Position numbers and translations under genes: made by a program. The notes beneath the pieces are model-generated. The model worked only from the letters and a program-made list of their open reading frames with translations. It was not told the DNA's origin and made no database searches. From assembly GCA_030340625.1 (NCBI GenBank), contig JAOPHQ010005710.1, forward strand, positions 124,001-188,000: a DNA stretch of 64,000 bases, in the 5' to 3' direction. Each line of letters begins with the position of its first letter. The stretch's first letter is position 1. Shown piece by piece: positions 20,729-32,919 of this stretch. The DNA is from Merluccius polli (taxonomy: Eukaryota; Chordata; Actinopteri; Gadiformes; Merlucciidae).

Positions 20729-20976
20729 TCTCTCTCTCTCTCACCCCAACTGGTCAAGGCAGATGACAACCCACCTAGAGCCGAAGGGTCTGTCCAAGGT
20801 TTCTGCCTTTTAACAGGCAGTTTTTCCTTGCCCCCGTGCCAAGTGCTTGCTCATGGTGGTACTGTTGGGTCTCTGTAAATGTTATCAGGAGTTCGGTCTA
20901 GACCTGCTCCATTTGAAAAGTGCCCTGAGATAACTTCTGTTATGAATTGGCGCTATACAAATAAAAATTGAAATTG
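20729..20976 (+). mobile_element. 3' end of an L2-group LINE
   Basis: It contains the characteristic accccaactggtcaaggcag, gtttttccttgcccc, gtgcttgctcatggtgg, gtctagacctgctcc and ggcgctatacaaataaaaat blocks, in the order seen at the 3' ends of fish L2 elements, ending in an ATTGAAATTG tail. 5'-truncated, no coding part. Confidence 0.8.
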
Positions 20977-21136
20977 TTCAGATTCTATGTAGATTTAAAG
21001 TTTTCATTTTTCACAGCCGAAAATCAAGCACGGACACAAAAGATGGTACAAAAAAGCTAGGTTAAAAAAAGATATCTTTTGGGTGCAGGTGAACCCCCCC
21101 CCCCCCTTCCTACCCTACTATATAGACGGGATCACT

Positions 21137-21193
21137 CGCCTCTGATTGGCTAACATCACTGTGACGGACAGTGCTGTTAGCCAATCAGAGGCA
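21137..21193. repeat. Short imperfect hairpin
   Basis: cgcctctgattggctaacat (from 21137) pairs with its near-complement ending at 21193 across a 5-bp spacer. There are about 24 matches in 26, including an inverted CCAAT/ATTGG pair. Possibly a tiny MITE. Confidence 0.7.
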
Positions 21194-21294
21194 AGTAATT
21201 TAAATGTCATGAATATTTATGAGTAAGAGCCGAAAACCTCTCGTTCTTCCCCGCCCACCTCCTCCAAACTAGAACAGCCTGAAACAGGCGCACC

Positions 21295-22305
21295 CACGGA
21301 CGTAATTTACGGGGGGGACACGGGGGACATGTCCCCCGCACTTTTTCAAAAGGCCGTTTTAGTCCCCCGCACTTTTTACCATCCAAAAACAATGTTACGC
21401 TATAGTGAACAGAGACGGGTCAAGCACTAGGACCAAGCAAAAAACTGCCGCTCAAGCTGATTGTTCGCTAGCAGAGCCCTGGAAGACGTGTCTTAAAGAG
21501 ACAGGCGTCATTTTAATAGGCTCATACAATATTAATATCTGAACTTGCACCTATTATTTCAAGAATCATGAAAGGCTTTCAGCAAATATTAAGGTGCTAT
21601 TAATTACATATTAATAAGACAAATCTACCACATAATAAGTTAAACTACACAAAATGAGACAGGCCTATAGACAATTCTAGTATTGGCTGTATCAGATTGT
21701 GATGCCAGCTGAACTAACACACCTAATGAAACATAAAAATCAAATGTTTTACCCATTCAAAATATTAAATGACTTACTAATTAATTATCAGAATTAATCA
21801 GAATATGTGCTTCAACTAGCTCTCTCTATTTTGACCATACATGTGTGTTTGTATCCCTGTTAATATAGCCTACACATAACACAACACTTGTACTTTCAGT
21901 ACTTGAGTAGTAAATTTTAAAATACTTCTACTTGCAATACTTAAATACAAAACATTTTGAATACTTTAGTACTTCCACTTAAGTATGGTTTTTAAAGAAC
22001 ACTTCTACTTCTACTCAAGTCACTTTTTTGATATAGTACTTGTACTTCTACTCAAGTCTTGGTCTCCAGTACTTTATACATCTCTGTGTGTATTACACCA
22101 GAACATAATAGTAGTCAGTAATTGCAGACCATGCTCCAAGGAAAATCAATGAAAGAGGGAGATCATTTTGAATCTGAAAACATGGTAAAATGCACCAGAA
22201 TGCGGGAAATTGCAACTACTTCTTCCAAATTTTTATGGGGGAGGACCCCCAGACCCCCCGTTTAAATATGTCCCCCCCACTCTCAAAATGCTGATTACGC
22301 CCTTG
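21295..22305. mobile_element. Non-autonomous hAT element
   Basis: Ends CACGGACGTAAT...ATTACGCCCTTG (imperfect inverted repeat), flanked by a perfect 8-bp duplication ggcgcacc (21287-21294, 22306-22313). Both termini carry GGGGGGGACA/TGTCCCCCC blocks. The 1-kb AT-rich interior includes a second fish repeat of the tacttgagtagtaaa / cttctactcaagtc type at about 21890-22085, probably a nested MITE. No coding capacity. Confidence 0.9.
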
Positions 22306-22650
22306 GGCGCACCAGAGCATTTTTTTCACCAAAACCGGCTCACAGGGCATTCATTAATACTAGAGACCACTGCAAAATTAACGAAAAAACGATGAAATGA
22401 GACCTTTCAGTCTCACCTGTATCTTTACATTACAGCCTTTAATATTGTTGCGTTATCTACTTTTTACTCCTCAGCAGCTCCTCTGGTCGCAGAGCATATG
22501 CCAAACCTTCGTCTTTAGAAGGAAGCCCATGAATTAACTAATGTTTCAATGTTAATTAATGTTGCTATTTCATTGAGTTTTAGTCCCAATTATTGCAGCT
22601 TTTTGTTTGCTCAATGTTTTTAACAGTACATGAAGGTATTATAACGACCC
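22306..22650. other. Spacer between hAT and Harbinger elements
   Basis: AT-rich, no feature recognised. Confidence 0.5.
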
Positions 22651-22869
22651 GGGGTCCGTTTCACAAAGCAGGTTCAACAACCTCTGAGTCTAATCCTAAA
22701 CGCTAAAGTCTAATCCTCTACTCTGAAATAGAAAACTCTGAGTTTTCGGTTCCAGAACAGCGGATTTGAGTTAATTTAATCAACTCGGTGTAGTTTCACT
22801 TGGAGTTAAGCGCGTGCACCACAACTATAAAAAGCCAGCATCAATGGAGCCCCGATTCGACGAGTCACC

Positions 22870-24332
22870 ATGGCAACGGGAAAGAGAAGGGCTACGTTTT
22901 TCAATAACATCGAATTGGAAATCCTAATGCGCGCATACGGCGAATTTCAGCACGTTTTTAGAAATAAAATGCAACACCGCTGCAGCTGCCAAAGGGAGGG
23001 AGACAGCGTGGGAGAACATTGCTTCTCGGGTCAATGCGTAAGTTTAAATGTAGTCCTTTGCAATCACAATAATACTACAGGGGAAAACTGCTTGAAGTAG
23101 CCTATTCATTTATTTCATTTAGGTGCAATCCCGCGGGGGAGAAGCGCACTTGGCAGCAGCTAAAGATGAAATATAAAAACATTGTTCAAACAGGTAAGAC
23201 CTCGGCATGGAGGTACCTCATTTTGATCATGTTTTACACTGTAAAGTAAATATTAAGTGGCTATTTGACTGTGCAGTTGTTTTATCCAACATAATGCTGT
23301 TTTCACACACGTAAATGTCTTCTCATCTATATCATGTTCTGTTAAATAATTAAGCCTATTTAATCTAACACAGACTTCTACTCAGCCAACAGAAAGAAGG
23401 CAGATGCCCGTAAAACGGGTGGTGGCCCAGCACCCCCACCTCTAACGCAGGCAGAGGAGCTGGCCCTAAAGCCACAATATTGGAAGGCCAGTGGCTGAGG
23501 GAATCCTTGGAGGGAGCTCATCCTCGGAGTGCACCCCCCAAGACACAAGTGCCTTTATAAAATGTAATAGGCCTATAGATATCTTTTTTAGCCTATTCAT
23601 ACAAATATTTATTTGTCTTTTATGTCTTTTTTCTTTTGTCCCAACAGATTCTGATGGTGCTATCTGCCTGGTGGAGGAGCCCCCTCACGCCACAACATAC
23701 CTTGTAACTGTAAGTAGGCAACACTCCAAAGATTTTACCAAAGGGTAGTTTAAGTATACTGAAACATATCACTCATCTAGGATGAAGACGATGAGGAAAC
23801 TGTGTCTGCTGCCTTTACAGAGGGGGATCCAGAAAGGCCTATAGAGGTAGCATCTTCATGTTACTGATAGTTCTCTTCCCATTCACATTTCTTAACATTC
23901 TGGTGGAATATAGAGGGACATTTAGCCTACACTGAAGTATTAACACATTCTCATCCTTTGTAACAGAGCATGGCTGGGTAGCAGCAGGAGGGTCCCTCAA
24001 CTTCCACTGCACAGATTGACAGTGAGATGGATGTTCACTAAACAACAGAGGTTAATTCTGTGGAATTCATGTGCAACTGTATAATTTAATGTCCTCCTTA
24101 TGTATTAGTTGACAGTAAAAGAGTTTTATAAAATTCACCTGCTGAAATTTTTTTTTAAAAACGATAAAGAAATGCTGTACTTGGACCACCAGATTAGGAA
24201 GACAGATCTGGAAATTGAAATACTGGAGCACAAGTTAGAGGTGAGTGCATGGTCACAGGTGAATTATGTTAACTATTGGAACATTAACTGAACTGCCTCT
24301 TGTATTTATAGGAAATAAAGAAGACCAAATGA
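22870..24332 (+). pseudogene. Harbinger element 1 Myb/SANT-like DNA-binding protein, multi-exon, decayed
   Basis: Exon 1 begins with ATG at 22870 (MATGKRRATFFNNIELEILM, then AYGEFQHVFRNK), an N-terminal Myb/SANT helix. The next exon is at about 23124 (GEKRTWQQLKMKYKNIVQ), then about 23373 (DFYSANRKKADARKTGGGPA), a frameshifted part at about 23490 (EGILGGSSSSECTPQDTSAF), about 23648 (DSDGAICLVEEPPHATTY), about 23780 (DEDDEETVSAAFTEGDPE), and a C-terminal coiled coil at about 24109-24240 (FFKNDKEMLYLDHQIRKTDL) ending at 24332. In the family this partner protein binds the element ends and brings the transposase to the nucleus. The stop before the EGILGG segment breaks the frame. Element 2 carries the same exon order on the opposite strand, which validates these short exons. 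Confidence 0.75.
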
Positions 24333-24340
24333 AATGTGTA

Positions 24341-24982
24341 TTACATCTTTATTTGACTACTGTGGTGGTGGTGATGATGGCGACTGATTGGCGACTGATT
24401 ATTGCGAATGGTGTCTCTGACTGTTCTGCCATCCTGGATAGCTGGCAGGTGGATGGGGTCATCATCAGCGTCTTCAATTTGTAGGGCAGGGTGTTGCTCT
24501 CCTCTAATAGTGGCGATATTATGAAGAACAACAATTATATCACAGGCCCTCTCAGGGGTCACCCTGAGGTGACGTAGGCACTGGAAACGGGCTTTCAACA
24601 GGCCTATGGTCATCTCCACCCGGGCTCTTGTCCTGCAGTGAGCCCGCGTTGAAGTTCTGTTGGGGGCCTGGTTCAGGGTCAGGGTAGGGGGTCAGCAGCC
24701 TAGGTTCGCATGGGTAACCCCTGTCACCCAGCAGAAGGCCATCAAACTCTCCTGTAATGTATAGTGGATACATTAGAGTGTATTAAAGGAGGGAGACAAG
24801 TGAATTATATTGTGCAAATCTTTAGGCTACTTACCACGTTGCAGTCTGTTGCTGAGGTTAGACTCGCGATAAATCCTGGCGTTGTGAACAGACCCAGGCC
24901 ACTTGGCCTCCACATTTGAAATGATGTATGCAGCATCACATATGATCTTGACAGTGCAGAGAATGACAGATGTTGGAACTAT
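24341..24982 (-). pseudogene. Harbinger element 1 transposase, 3' exons
   Basis: Minus-strand exon at about 24951-24834 (CDAAYIISNVEAKWPGSVHN, then ARIYRESNLSN), then the last exon at about 24752-24341: GEFDGLLLGDRGYPCEPRLL, a frameshift near 24650, then ARVEMTIGLLKARFQCLRHL, RVTPERACDIIVVLHNI, and a tail with a run of histidines from a GTG repeat. These are the second half of the DDE_4 (HARBI1-like) nuclease: the D of the GDRGYPC block is catalytic in the family, and the E lies in the RARVEMT region. The 5' exons are 8.8 kb away at 33825-34924, separated by the LTR element inserted in the intron. Non-functional because of the frameshift and the insertions. Confidence 0.8.
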
Positions 24983-24986
24983 GATG

Positions 24987-25906
24987 TGTGGTGTGTTCAT
25001 TGAGGAAGAAGGCCCCGACACAGGAACGCTTTAACTCACTTTATTTGTTTAGCTTTAGTTATATTAATCTACGAAGCAAATGGAGGGGAATTGTAAAACT
25101 CACGCGCGGAGAGCTCCCCTTAGCTTAGCATCTCTCCGGATGCGCTGCCTGGGGGTTTCTGCTAGTGGTGGGCGGATCGATCCAAATATCGATAGTATCG
25201 ATACCAAGTCGGTATCGATATCGGATCGATACTAGCCTGTTGGGATCGATTCTTTACTTTAAGTTCCGCTCTTGTTTGCAATGCTGCGGTTTCGGCAAAG
25301 AGGAAACAGCGGTCACCGGACTCGCCGCTCCTGTGTCAGCACAGAGCAGGCACACTTTGCTCCCCCTCCCCCTCTTGTGTTTAGATGTTGCGCCGTCACG
25401 CGAGTCACGTGACGCAAAGCAAAACACTTGATAATAAAGCATTTTCTATTTAATTATAAACTTTGTTCTCATTCTGTCCTAGGTTTTAACTATTTAATAA
25501 TAAAAAAGGAAACATCGCAAAAAACACTTAAGGTCATGAAAATTAATTGAGATTTAGCAATTCAATGACGCATCCACCTTATTTATTGAAAAGTATCGGT
25601 ATCGGTATCGATATCGGCGATACTGGCCCGTATCTACTTGGTATCGGATCGATACCAAAATATGCAGTATCGCACACCACTAGTTTCTGCCTTCCCCCCG
25701 GATGTTTTGCCCCATAGTATCCGGGCAGGCGTGGCCTCTATGACGCATAATGGCTAGTGTTGAGCGCCCGCCCCCAGTGTATTATGTATGCCGCCATCTA
25801 GTGTTCAGGTGCGGTTAATACAACTTGTATATTTATTTCTATTCCTTTGTGGCTATGTGTAGATATTACAGCCTGCTGATACATATGTTATTATTTATTC
25901 TCAACA
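24987..25906 (-). repeat. Left LTR (3' LTR in sense), interrupted by a MITE
   Basis: Starts TGTGGTGTG and ends TCTCAACA. Without the insertion it is 392 bp and nearly identical to the right LTR. Bounded on its inner side by the polypurine tract complement gtccctcctt. Confidence 0.9.
25163..25682. mobile_element. hAT MITE with TATCGATA-rich termini
   Basis: Ends TAGTGGTG...CACCACTA with a perfect 8-bp duplication gtttctgc (25155-25162, 25683-25690). Both ends carry repeated gtatcgat/atcggatcgatacc motifs able to fold on themselves. Related fragment at 7428-7533. The uninterrupted sequence is visible in the other LTR at about 33593. Confidence 0.95.
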
Positions 25907-26115
25907 GTCCCTCCTTGGTCATCACTGATGACCATACTACAAATCACTAGTGCAATGTATCATGTAAGGTCTAAAAATGGTGAGTAAATTCAAGCGAAAA
26001 GAAAAAAACCCACGGATTGGTTACCGTGGGTCAACATCAACATCACCAACCGACTTAGTTCGGGAAAACCCCCCACTATACAGGAGGAAAACCTGTCGCA
26101 TCTCTAAAGTGGACG

Positions 26116-26475
26116 CAGGGCCGGCGCTAGGCATAGGCGACATAGGCGGTCGCCAAGGGCGGCATGTGATGGAGGGGCGCCGCCAGGCACAATTGGGGCG
26201 CCCGTAGGTCGTAGGTCCGACGCCCCCCCCCCCCCCCCCCCGTTGACAATCGCGCGGCAGCACCCCCCCCCCCCCCTGCTCAACAATCGCGCAAGCGAAA
26301 TGTTCCGCCAGCACCCCCCCCCCCCCCTCAACAATCGCGCAACCGAAATGTTCCGCCAGCACCCCCCCCCCCCGCTCAACAATCGTGCAACCGAAATGTT
26401 CCGCCAGCACCCCCCCCCCCCCCCCCCCGCTCAACAATCTCGCCTAGGGCGCCAATTTACCTAGCGCCGGGCCTG
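26116..26475. mobile_element. C-rich hAT MITE with tandem units
   Basis: Ends CAGGGCCGGCGCTAGG...CCTAGCGCCGGGCCTG, with a perfect 8-bp duplication agtggacg (26108-26115, 26476-26483). The interior is four units of 14-20 Cs followed by TCAACAATCGCGC and GAAATGTTCCGCCAGCA. ORFs over it are repeat artefacts. Confidence 0.9.
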
Positions 26476-27264
26476 AGTGGACGGCATTCACCTTGGTGTG
26501 TCTCAAAGAATACATGGGCCGTAGCCAACAAACAGTAGACAAATTATCATCACATCATACAATCAATGTCATACCGTCATCACAGTATCCTGAGGACACA
26601 AATGCACAGTAATAAATGCATAGTAATTTCATCATATGAAATCCCTTCAAATACTCATGCATGTATAACCAAAATCGAATACCTCCAGGTATAAGGGTCC
26701 GTGTACGTCGCGGCCATTCGATTTCCGTTCTGAGATGGGAAATCCAAAATAGGGAAACAGACCCGTTTTCCGTTTTTCATTTTGGAATTGGACAACGGAA
26801 AACGAGAAACGAGTCTATTTTCGTTTTTCGTTTTCCGATTCTGAACCGGAAAACGAAAAACGAGTCGTTTTCTGATTCTCATTGATGTGCTTATTATCGG
26901 AAATAGGGAATAGGATCTTTTTTTTTACTTGAGTCCTGTGAGTCCTACCTTCATCAAAATGGAACACCTTCACGACAACACAATACAATAATAATAAAAT
27001 AATAAAAATAGAATAAAAAATACATAGGCTACACACATATACACACACAAACACGATTCCACAATGATCATATATTTACATAGGCTACAGGCTAGAGCGC
27101 CAGTGTGGTTCCACATTCTGGACGAGAGCCTGACCTCAGTTCAAAGTTGGTTAAGGCTGAAATAATACCATTAATATCATCCAACAGTTTATCCGTTTTC
27201 CTTTGGACAATCAATAACTACACAGGATCAAAGCCAACTTCATGGCAATTGCAGGTATGCCGGT

Positions 27265-27510
27265 GTGGTCGGTGCTGTTGACGGGACGCACATAAAAATA
27301 ATTGCGCCATCAAAAGATGACGACGTGTTCGTCAATAGAAAGAAAGTACATTACATCAACACGCAGATTGCTTTTGATGCAACTTTTTACATTCTTGATG
27401 TTGTCTTGAAGTGGCCTGCAGGGTCTACCCATGATTCGCGCATTTTAATGGAGAGCGGTCTGAGGCGTGAGGAGAGGCACCGTGTACCAGTTGGGTGTCT
27501 TGCTGGGTGA
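27265..27510 (+). pseudogene. HARBI1-like transposase fragment, left arm
   Basis: An open frame matching the central DDE_4 region: GAVDGTHIKIIAPS (first catalytic D in the DG motif), FVNRKKVHYINTQIAFDATF, ILDVVLKWPAGSTHDSRILM. It then runs out of homology near GLRREERHRVPVG, although the text just past it (about 27500-27560) still resembles LLGDSGYPC...LTPYLNPQPG in other frames. Flanking N- and C-terminal parts are absent. It belongs to a different Harbinger lineage from the two large elements in the window (they have GCVDGTQIPITAP/GCIDGTHIPITAP). Mirrored at 27719-28009 on minus. Confidence 0.8.
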
Positions 27511-27718
27511 CAGTGGCTATCCCTGCAAGACGTCTTGACCCCCTATCTCAATCCACAACCGGGAGCACAGTTAAAGTATAACATGTAAGTGATTACGCGG
27601 ATTACGCTTAGTCCTATGCGTAAAAAAACATCGTATTAGCTCTTTGTCGCCTTTTATTTGTTGAATCCATATCTATTATCAACCCGGTCTCATCAATGTG
27701 CGTACAAATAACACGACT

Positions 27719-28009
27719 TTACACTTTCAAAAAGCGTGCATAAGATACGCCAAAATCCAATTTCACGTGCATATGATACGCCAATCCTTCCCATTCTGGT
27801 CTGTGGAGAGCCAGACCGCTCTCCATTAAAATGCACGAATCATGGGTAGACCCTGCAGGCCACTTTGCAACAACATCAAGAATGTAACAAGTTGCATCAA
27901 AAGCAATCTGCGTGTTGATGTAATGTACTTTCTTTCTATTGACGAACACGTCCTCATCTTTTGATGGCGCAATTATTTTTATGTGCGTCCCGTCAACAGC
28001 ACCGACCAC
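27719..28009 (-). pseudogene. HARBI1-like transposase fragment, right arm
   Basis: The same fragment as the left arm in inverted orientation, with a few differences (DEDVFVNRKK for DDDVFVNRKK, VVAKWPAG for VVLKWPAG). After ILMESGL the frame runs into spacer sequence. The differences show that the arms have begun to diverge but are still very similar. Confidence 0.8.
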
Positions 28010-28576
28010 ACCGGCATACCTGCAATTGCCATGAAGTTGGCTTTGATCCTGTGTAGTTATTGATTGTCCAAAGGAAAACGGATAAACTGTTGGATGATAT
28101 TAATGGTATTATTTCAGCCTTAACTAACTTTGAACTGAGGTCAGGCTCTCGTCCAGAATGTGGAACCACACTGGCGCTCTAGCCTGTATGTAAATATATG
28201 ATCATTGTGGAATCGTGTTTGTGTGTGTATATGTGTGTAGCCTATGTATTTTTTATTCTATTTTTATTATTTTATTATTATTGTATTGTGTTGTCGTGAA
28301 GGTGTTCCATTTTGATGAAGGTAGACTCACAGGACTCAAGTAAAAAAAGATCCTATTCCCTATTTCCGATAATAAGCACATCAATGAGAATCAGAAAACG
28401 ACTCGTTTTTCGTTTTCCGGTTCAGAATCGGAAAACGAAAAACGAAAATAGACTCGTTTCTCGTTTTCCGTTGTCCAATTCCAAAATGAAAAACGGAAAA
28501 CGGGTCTGTTTCCCTATTTTGGATTTCCCATCTCAGAACGGAAATCGAATGGCCGCGACGTACACGGACCTATAAG

Positions 28577-29047
28577 GAACAGTAAACATATATAGAACTA
28601 AAAAACGCCCTGTAGACTTGCATGCAATTGCTCAGGTGGTTTCCATGCACGCAGGTTTCTCAAACATCATCAGTGTTATCACCCGTATCCGTGGCCGACC
28701 TCAGGTCGGACAGTTCACAAATTTAATGCCCATCTTGTGATCCATAGGCAAGGCCCACACGCCAAGGTTACTAACACGTACCCATGTGTGCCTTCCCCAC
28801 GGATCCACTCATCACCAGTAGTCAGAACATATTCCAGTAGCATCAAAGAAATTCATCTGTCTAATTATTAAAGCAATCATGGAACAACAGCATAACACAT
28901 CCGAATTTAAACTGCCTTGTAATGACAACCGTGACCCATACTGTGCATTTAATAATTCAACATTCAAGTAAATCAGGTGCAATGTCCTCCTAGACTCAGG
29001 TGCCGAACTCCAGGAAATCAGGTACCAGTCTATGTAACCAAGCCTGA
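28577..29047 (-). other. LTR-element interior, unassigned
   Basis: Between the fold-back element and the integrase remnant. A minus-strand ORF (29066-28812) has no recognised domain. By position it would be downstream of pol. Confidence 0.4.
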
Positions 29048-29206
29048 TCAAGTCGGGGCGCTCCACTGTCCCCTGAACACTCTCAGGTGCACCTGGTCAC
29101 CTTTCTCCACCCTGGTTGGTGGTTCGTCCTTTGGCTCTGAAACTCTGTTTCTCAGAAATGTCAGTTTCTTGAATGTCCCATTCACTCTTTCCACCATTCC
29201 TTGTGA
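29048..29206 (-). pseudogene. Retroviral-type integrase C-terminal remnant
   Basis: A 52-codon minus-strand frame beginning SQGMVERVNGTFK, which matches the block around the catalytic glutamate of retroviral integrases. It continues to VEKGDQVHLRVFRGQWSAP, the SH3-like C-terminal domain signature of gamma/epsilon-type elements, and then stops. The residues normally lying between the two motifs are shortened. Its position and strand fit the sense orientation of the flanking LTRs. Inactive fragment. Confidence 0.7.
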
Positions 29207-32200
29207 CCTAACCGCTGTTTGATGGGTATCTGCTGCACCACCCGGTGTTGACGGTGTAGTTTTGACACGGCGGTGGAAAAAGCTAACAAGTTAAGGTATT
29301 AAACAGCATAACAGCATTAGGCGTTGGCGTTTGCAAGGTAATTCCCAATTTTCTATGTCAATAAACTATCTAGCTTGTGCATTAGATCCTTTCCCAACAG
29401 ATTGCTGAAGTATTTCCCAATGATTACTTTAACCAGTTCATTGCAAATGTTCAAAGAACATATGTCTGACTTATGCAAATTCGACAATTAAACAAATAAA
29501 ACAAAAAATCAAAATGCAAAAATATTCCCCCCTTGAAAATAAAATGCAAAAATATTCCCCCCTTGAAAATAAAATACACTACTTATTCCCCCCTTGAAAA
29601 TACACTCCATATTCCCCCCTCGTGACTTCGAAGAAGTCACGCAAAACTAACACAAAGTTAAGCATGTTGCATTCATTCTTCCCGCTTGTATTGACCTTTA
29701 TATATTGATAACATAAAATATATGTATATGACAGTGATTCTGGGTCCTAGTTTATCAAGCTTTTTGGCACAACTATTTTAGTCTTCTAGCGTTACCTTTG
29801 AATCTTATGCCCACATTATTTTATTTACTCTTAGACTAGGTAAACTTATTCAATTGTTCTAATAAGGCCAAATTCATGAGCTAGTCTCACCCCACCGGAA
29901 GAGCTCTTCCCAGTTACCCTTTCAGCAGCTGAAGAGAGGTCTGTCCAGGTCGGGTTACCATCATCCAGTCGAAAACCACCTCTAGGAGATGAAAAAAGAG
30001 TATCATGACGGTTTCCTAATCTAGAGAAGATCTCACCCCCCATCAGGATGAAGCACTTCTCTGCAATCCAATCACTGTCAATGCACAACAAATCATCATT
30101 ACAGAGTGTTAACATCTTTCAACACCAATCCATTGTAAATAATCAATCATTAAAAGAATCAAAAAAATATAGAGTGTAAAAACACATCACATTCAGATAT
30201 GACTGTCAGCCATGTTGCCTCCTAATATGAAACTTATCAACCGCTGGTAACAGGAAGCAATGTTCCTGCTGTTCATTTTGTGTATGCAGTCCATTTCAAT
30301 GTCCAGATATGAGTCTCTGAGTCCATTTAGGGCAGGAACCCCAGATCAACTGTCCTCTCTCTAATGGACCCCCCTCCATTGTCCTGAGGGGAAGAGAGAC
30401 CAGAACCAACCAGTATCTTTGCAGAAAAACATCTAACACAATACAACAAACAATATGTAGACAGTTGTTTCTATTATGTAATTATAGATCAGGCGTGTCC
30501 AAATCCTAAATGATCTTATATCATTACTAATCTAAGTAGTTCAAACCATATGTGAAAGTTATATCAAAACAAACGTGCATACAAAGGTGAGTCAAACAAT
30601 AGGTGAATATGGTGAATGAAGTAAAAATTGAATATATATGTAGTCACACATAGTCATTGAATAGTCATTGAATAGTTTTGAGTACTTAAAATGGATATAC
30701 CTCAAATAAACCAACCTCACTTTCCTCATTGTCATCGTCCAAGTCACCTCTAATAATCAAATGGCACCTGTGTTTGTCCCCCAGGTAAAAACACTCCGGC
30801 CCATCTAAGAATCATAGCCTTAGCAACGGTCAGCATCATTGCGCAAAAACAAAACATCGTACATAAAAACAAGACAATGGACACCACATTATGGAGGTAA
30901 ACTGAGCAACCTACAAATGGACTGGTTTAATTGTTACACCCCAACACTGTTATCAGGTTTTGACATAATAATAACTACCGCACTCCCACAGAATCCTTTT
31001 AGGGCGGGTTCCTCTAACTCATTTTGTGAGGAGGAAATTTCCCTGAACTGCTAATAGTCCCCAGCGCTGGTTGACCCCTGGACTACTGTGGACGAGCGGT
31101 AGAGGAGATAACTTCTGATTTAAATGAAACTATCAGATAGGGCCGTATTATGCCCATCAACCATCTTATGCACAGAGACTCATGAGGGGGTACCAGGGGT
31201 TCGGGGCTTCATGTGACGTAACTGAGCTGTTGGTCTGCTATTTGTCCTATAAAGCACCAAAACACTTACACAAACAGTTAAAAGTATAAAACAAATACTC
31301 AAAGAAAACAAATCAACAGGAAACAAAAACAAATAACAGACATATAGTTAACCTCTACATATGTATTTTCTATGTCCCAACAGATCTTTAACCGTTCTAA
31401 TGTTCACAGCGCTTTCTTTATTATGTTTCATTATGTCTATTATTATTAATGTTATTATTATTATCATTAACATCATTATTATTATTACCACTACTATTAT
31501 AGGGTAAACCCCTGCATAACTCTGTATTGCCTCCCTCCTTTGTTAGATCTCCTTATCTACAGTACTTCTTGCAGCTCTAGTGCTGCCCTGCTTTATCTCT
31601 GCTCTCTGTCCCTCTCTCTCTCTAGACCACATTTCTCTCTTTCCCTTCTTTCACTTTCTCTAACTTTTCTTACACTCTCTCTTCTTCTATCCTTCTGTCT
31701 ACTTCCCTCTGTCTTTCTAAATAAATCATTCTGTTTTAAGAATCACCACTTACTGTCCCCATCTCATTGTGTCATGTCCAACTTTCCTTTCCTCCTTTGT
31801 TAACCTTGTAATTCCTTATCATTAATAAAATCAAAAAGCGATGTTCATGATCTTTCTTTGGAAAGGAGCCTCTCGGCCATGGAGGTCCCCTCCTTCTCAT
31901 AAGGTTCTTGTGTAAATGTAAATAGAGGAAAGAATAAAACAAAGAGTTAATGTCAATTTGAACACCTTGCTTCATATTACTGACAAGTTGATGTTTAAGA
32001 ATAATCAGTTTTTACACAAAAACACCTTTTATCGCAGTAATGACATCTGTTAACATAGTTATTTATGAATTTAAAAGTCTAGATAATAACATTAAATGGA
32101 ATTATTGTACTGGGCTTCATTCTGCCTTCTCCCCTTGCATTGTAGGAGCGCATAACTTCATTCACGCTTATTTAGCACACTCGCGCAACGTAATGGCGTC

Positions 32201-32919
32201 TCCCGAAGTAAGTAATGGACTGGCCAACGCCATTTTCCTTTGTCCCCACGAGGAAGTTCTTCATGGGCAGTCGTCGGGGGAGGGGTAGGGGGAAAGGTTG
32301 GGTTTTAGTCTGGGTGGGGGTAGGGGTGGTCGGGGTGGGGGGTCTTGGCCAGTGGGGGGTTTACTGCGTAAACTCCCAAAATGGCTTACAGGGATTTGTA
32401 ATCTTATCTTTGCTCCCTGTGATATTACTATAGCATAGAACTACTCTTATCTAAGTGTGCACACTTTATGTCCTCCTAGGTAATATTGTGTATATGTCCA
32501 ACTATGTGTGTGCCCATATGTACAAGTGCTCCAAATCTACTGGCACTGTTTAGTATATGTCTAAGTTAGAGTGAAAGATTTACTCTGTCTCTCCCTACAC
32601 CTAGCATAACCATTAGCCTCACGTGGTAGCCATACGGCTAATAGCACAGGAATGCTACCATCCCCCTCTGAAGAACAAAGACCCATAAACTGCTCCCACG
32701 TGGTGTGCTATCTTCAGTCACATGTACCACATTCTGCAGACAAAACTAAGATGCACTGTAGCAAAGCTAGCAAGCATTAGCACATGCAGGGTTAGTCACA
32801 CAAAAGGTATTATGATTCATGCAAGTTAGCTTAGCTCTTTGGGGATGAAATATTGCCCGCAATATGTTCTCAATCGACCTCCTCACGCCACATCCGAATT
32901 CAACACAGTATATCCAACG
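29207..32919 (-). other. LTR-element interior without recognisable genes
   Basis: About 3.7 kb where pol and gag would be expected. No reverse transcriptase, protease or zinc knuckle motifs were found in any frame. Contains a ~31-bp tandem repeat with ATTCCCCCCTTGAAAATA cores (about 29520-29620), a CT-rich stretch (about 31600-31700) and a G-rich stretch (about 32270-32360). A minus ORF at 30115-29846 has no recognised domain. Confidence 0.5.

Larger units (their letters stand above)
26696..28570. mobile_element. Fold-back element: ~760-bp inverted arms each carrying Harbinger transposase sequence
   Basis: Arms about 26696-27456 and 27809-28570 are reverse complements over nearly their whole length, starting ggtccgtgtacgtcgcggcc and ending with its complement. 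A direct repeat tataag flanks the pair (26690-26695, 28571-28576). The outer quarter consists of cgttttccg/cggaaaacg palindromic text. The spacer is about 350 bp. Confidence 0.85.

Noticed and set aside
24341..24420. Poly-histidine tail on the Harbinger transposase
   Set aside because: It arises from a small GTG/ATG repeat at the end of a decayed exon, not a conserved metal-binding tail.
26021..26464. Gly-rich and Pro-rich ORFs on both strands
   Set aside because: Produced by the C runs of the hAT MITE at 26116-26475; the frames depend on run length.
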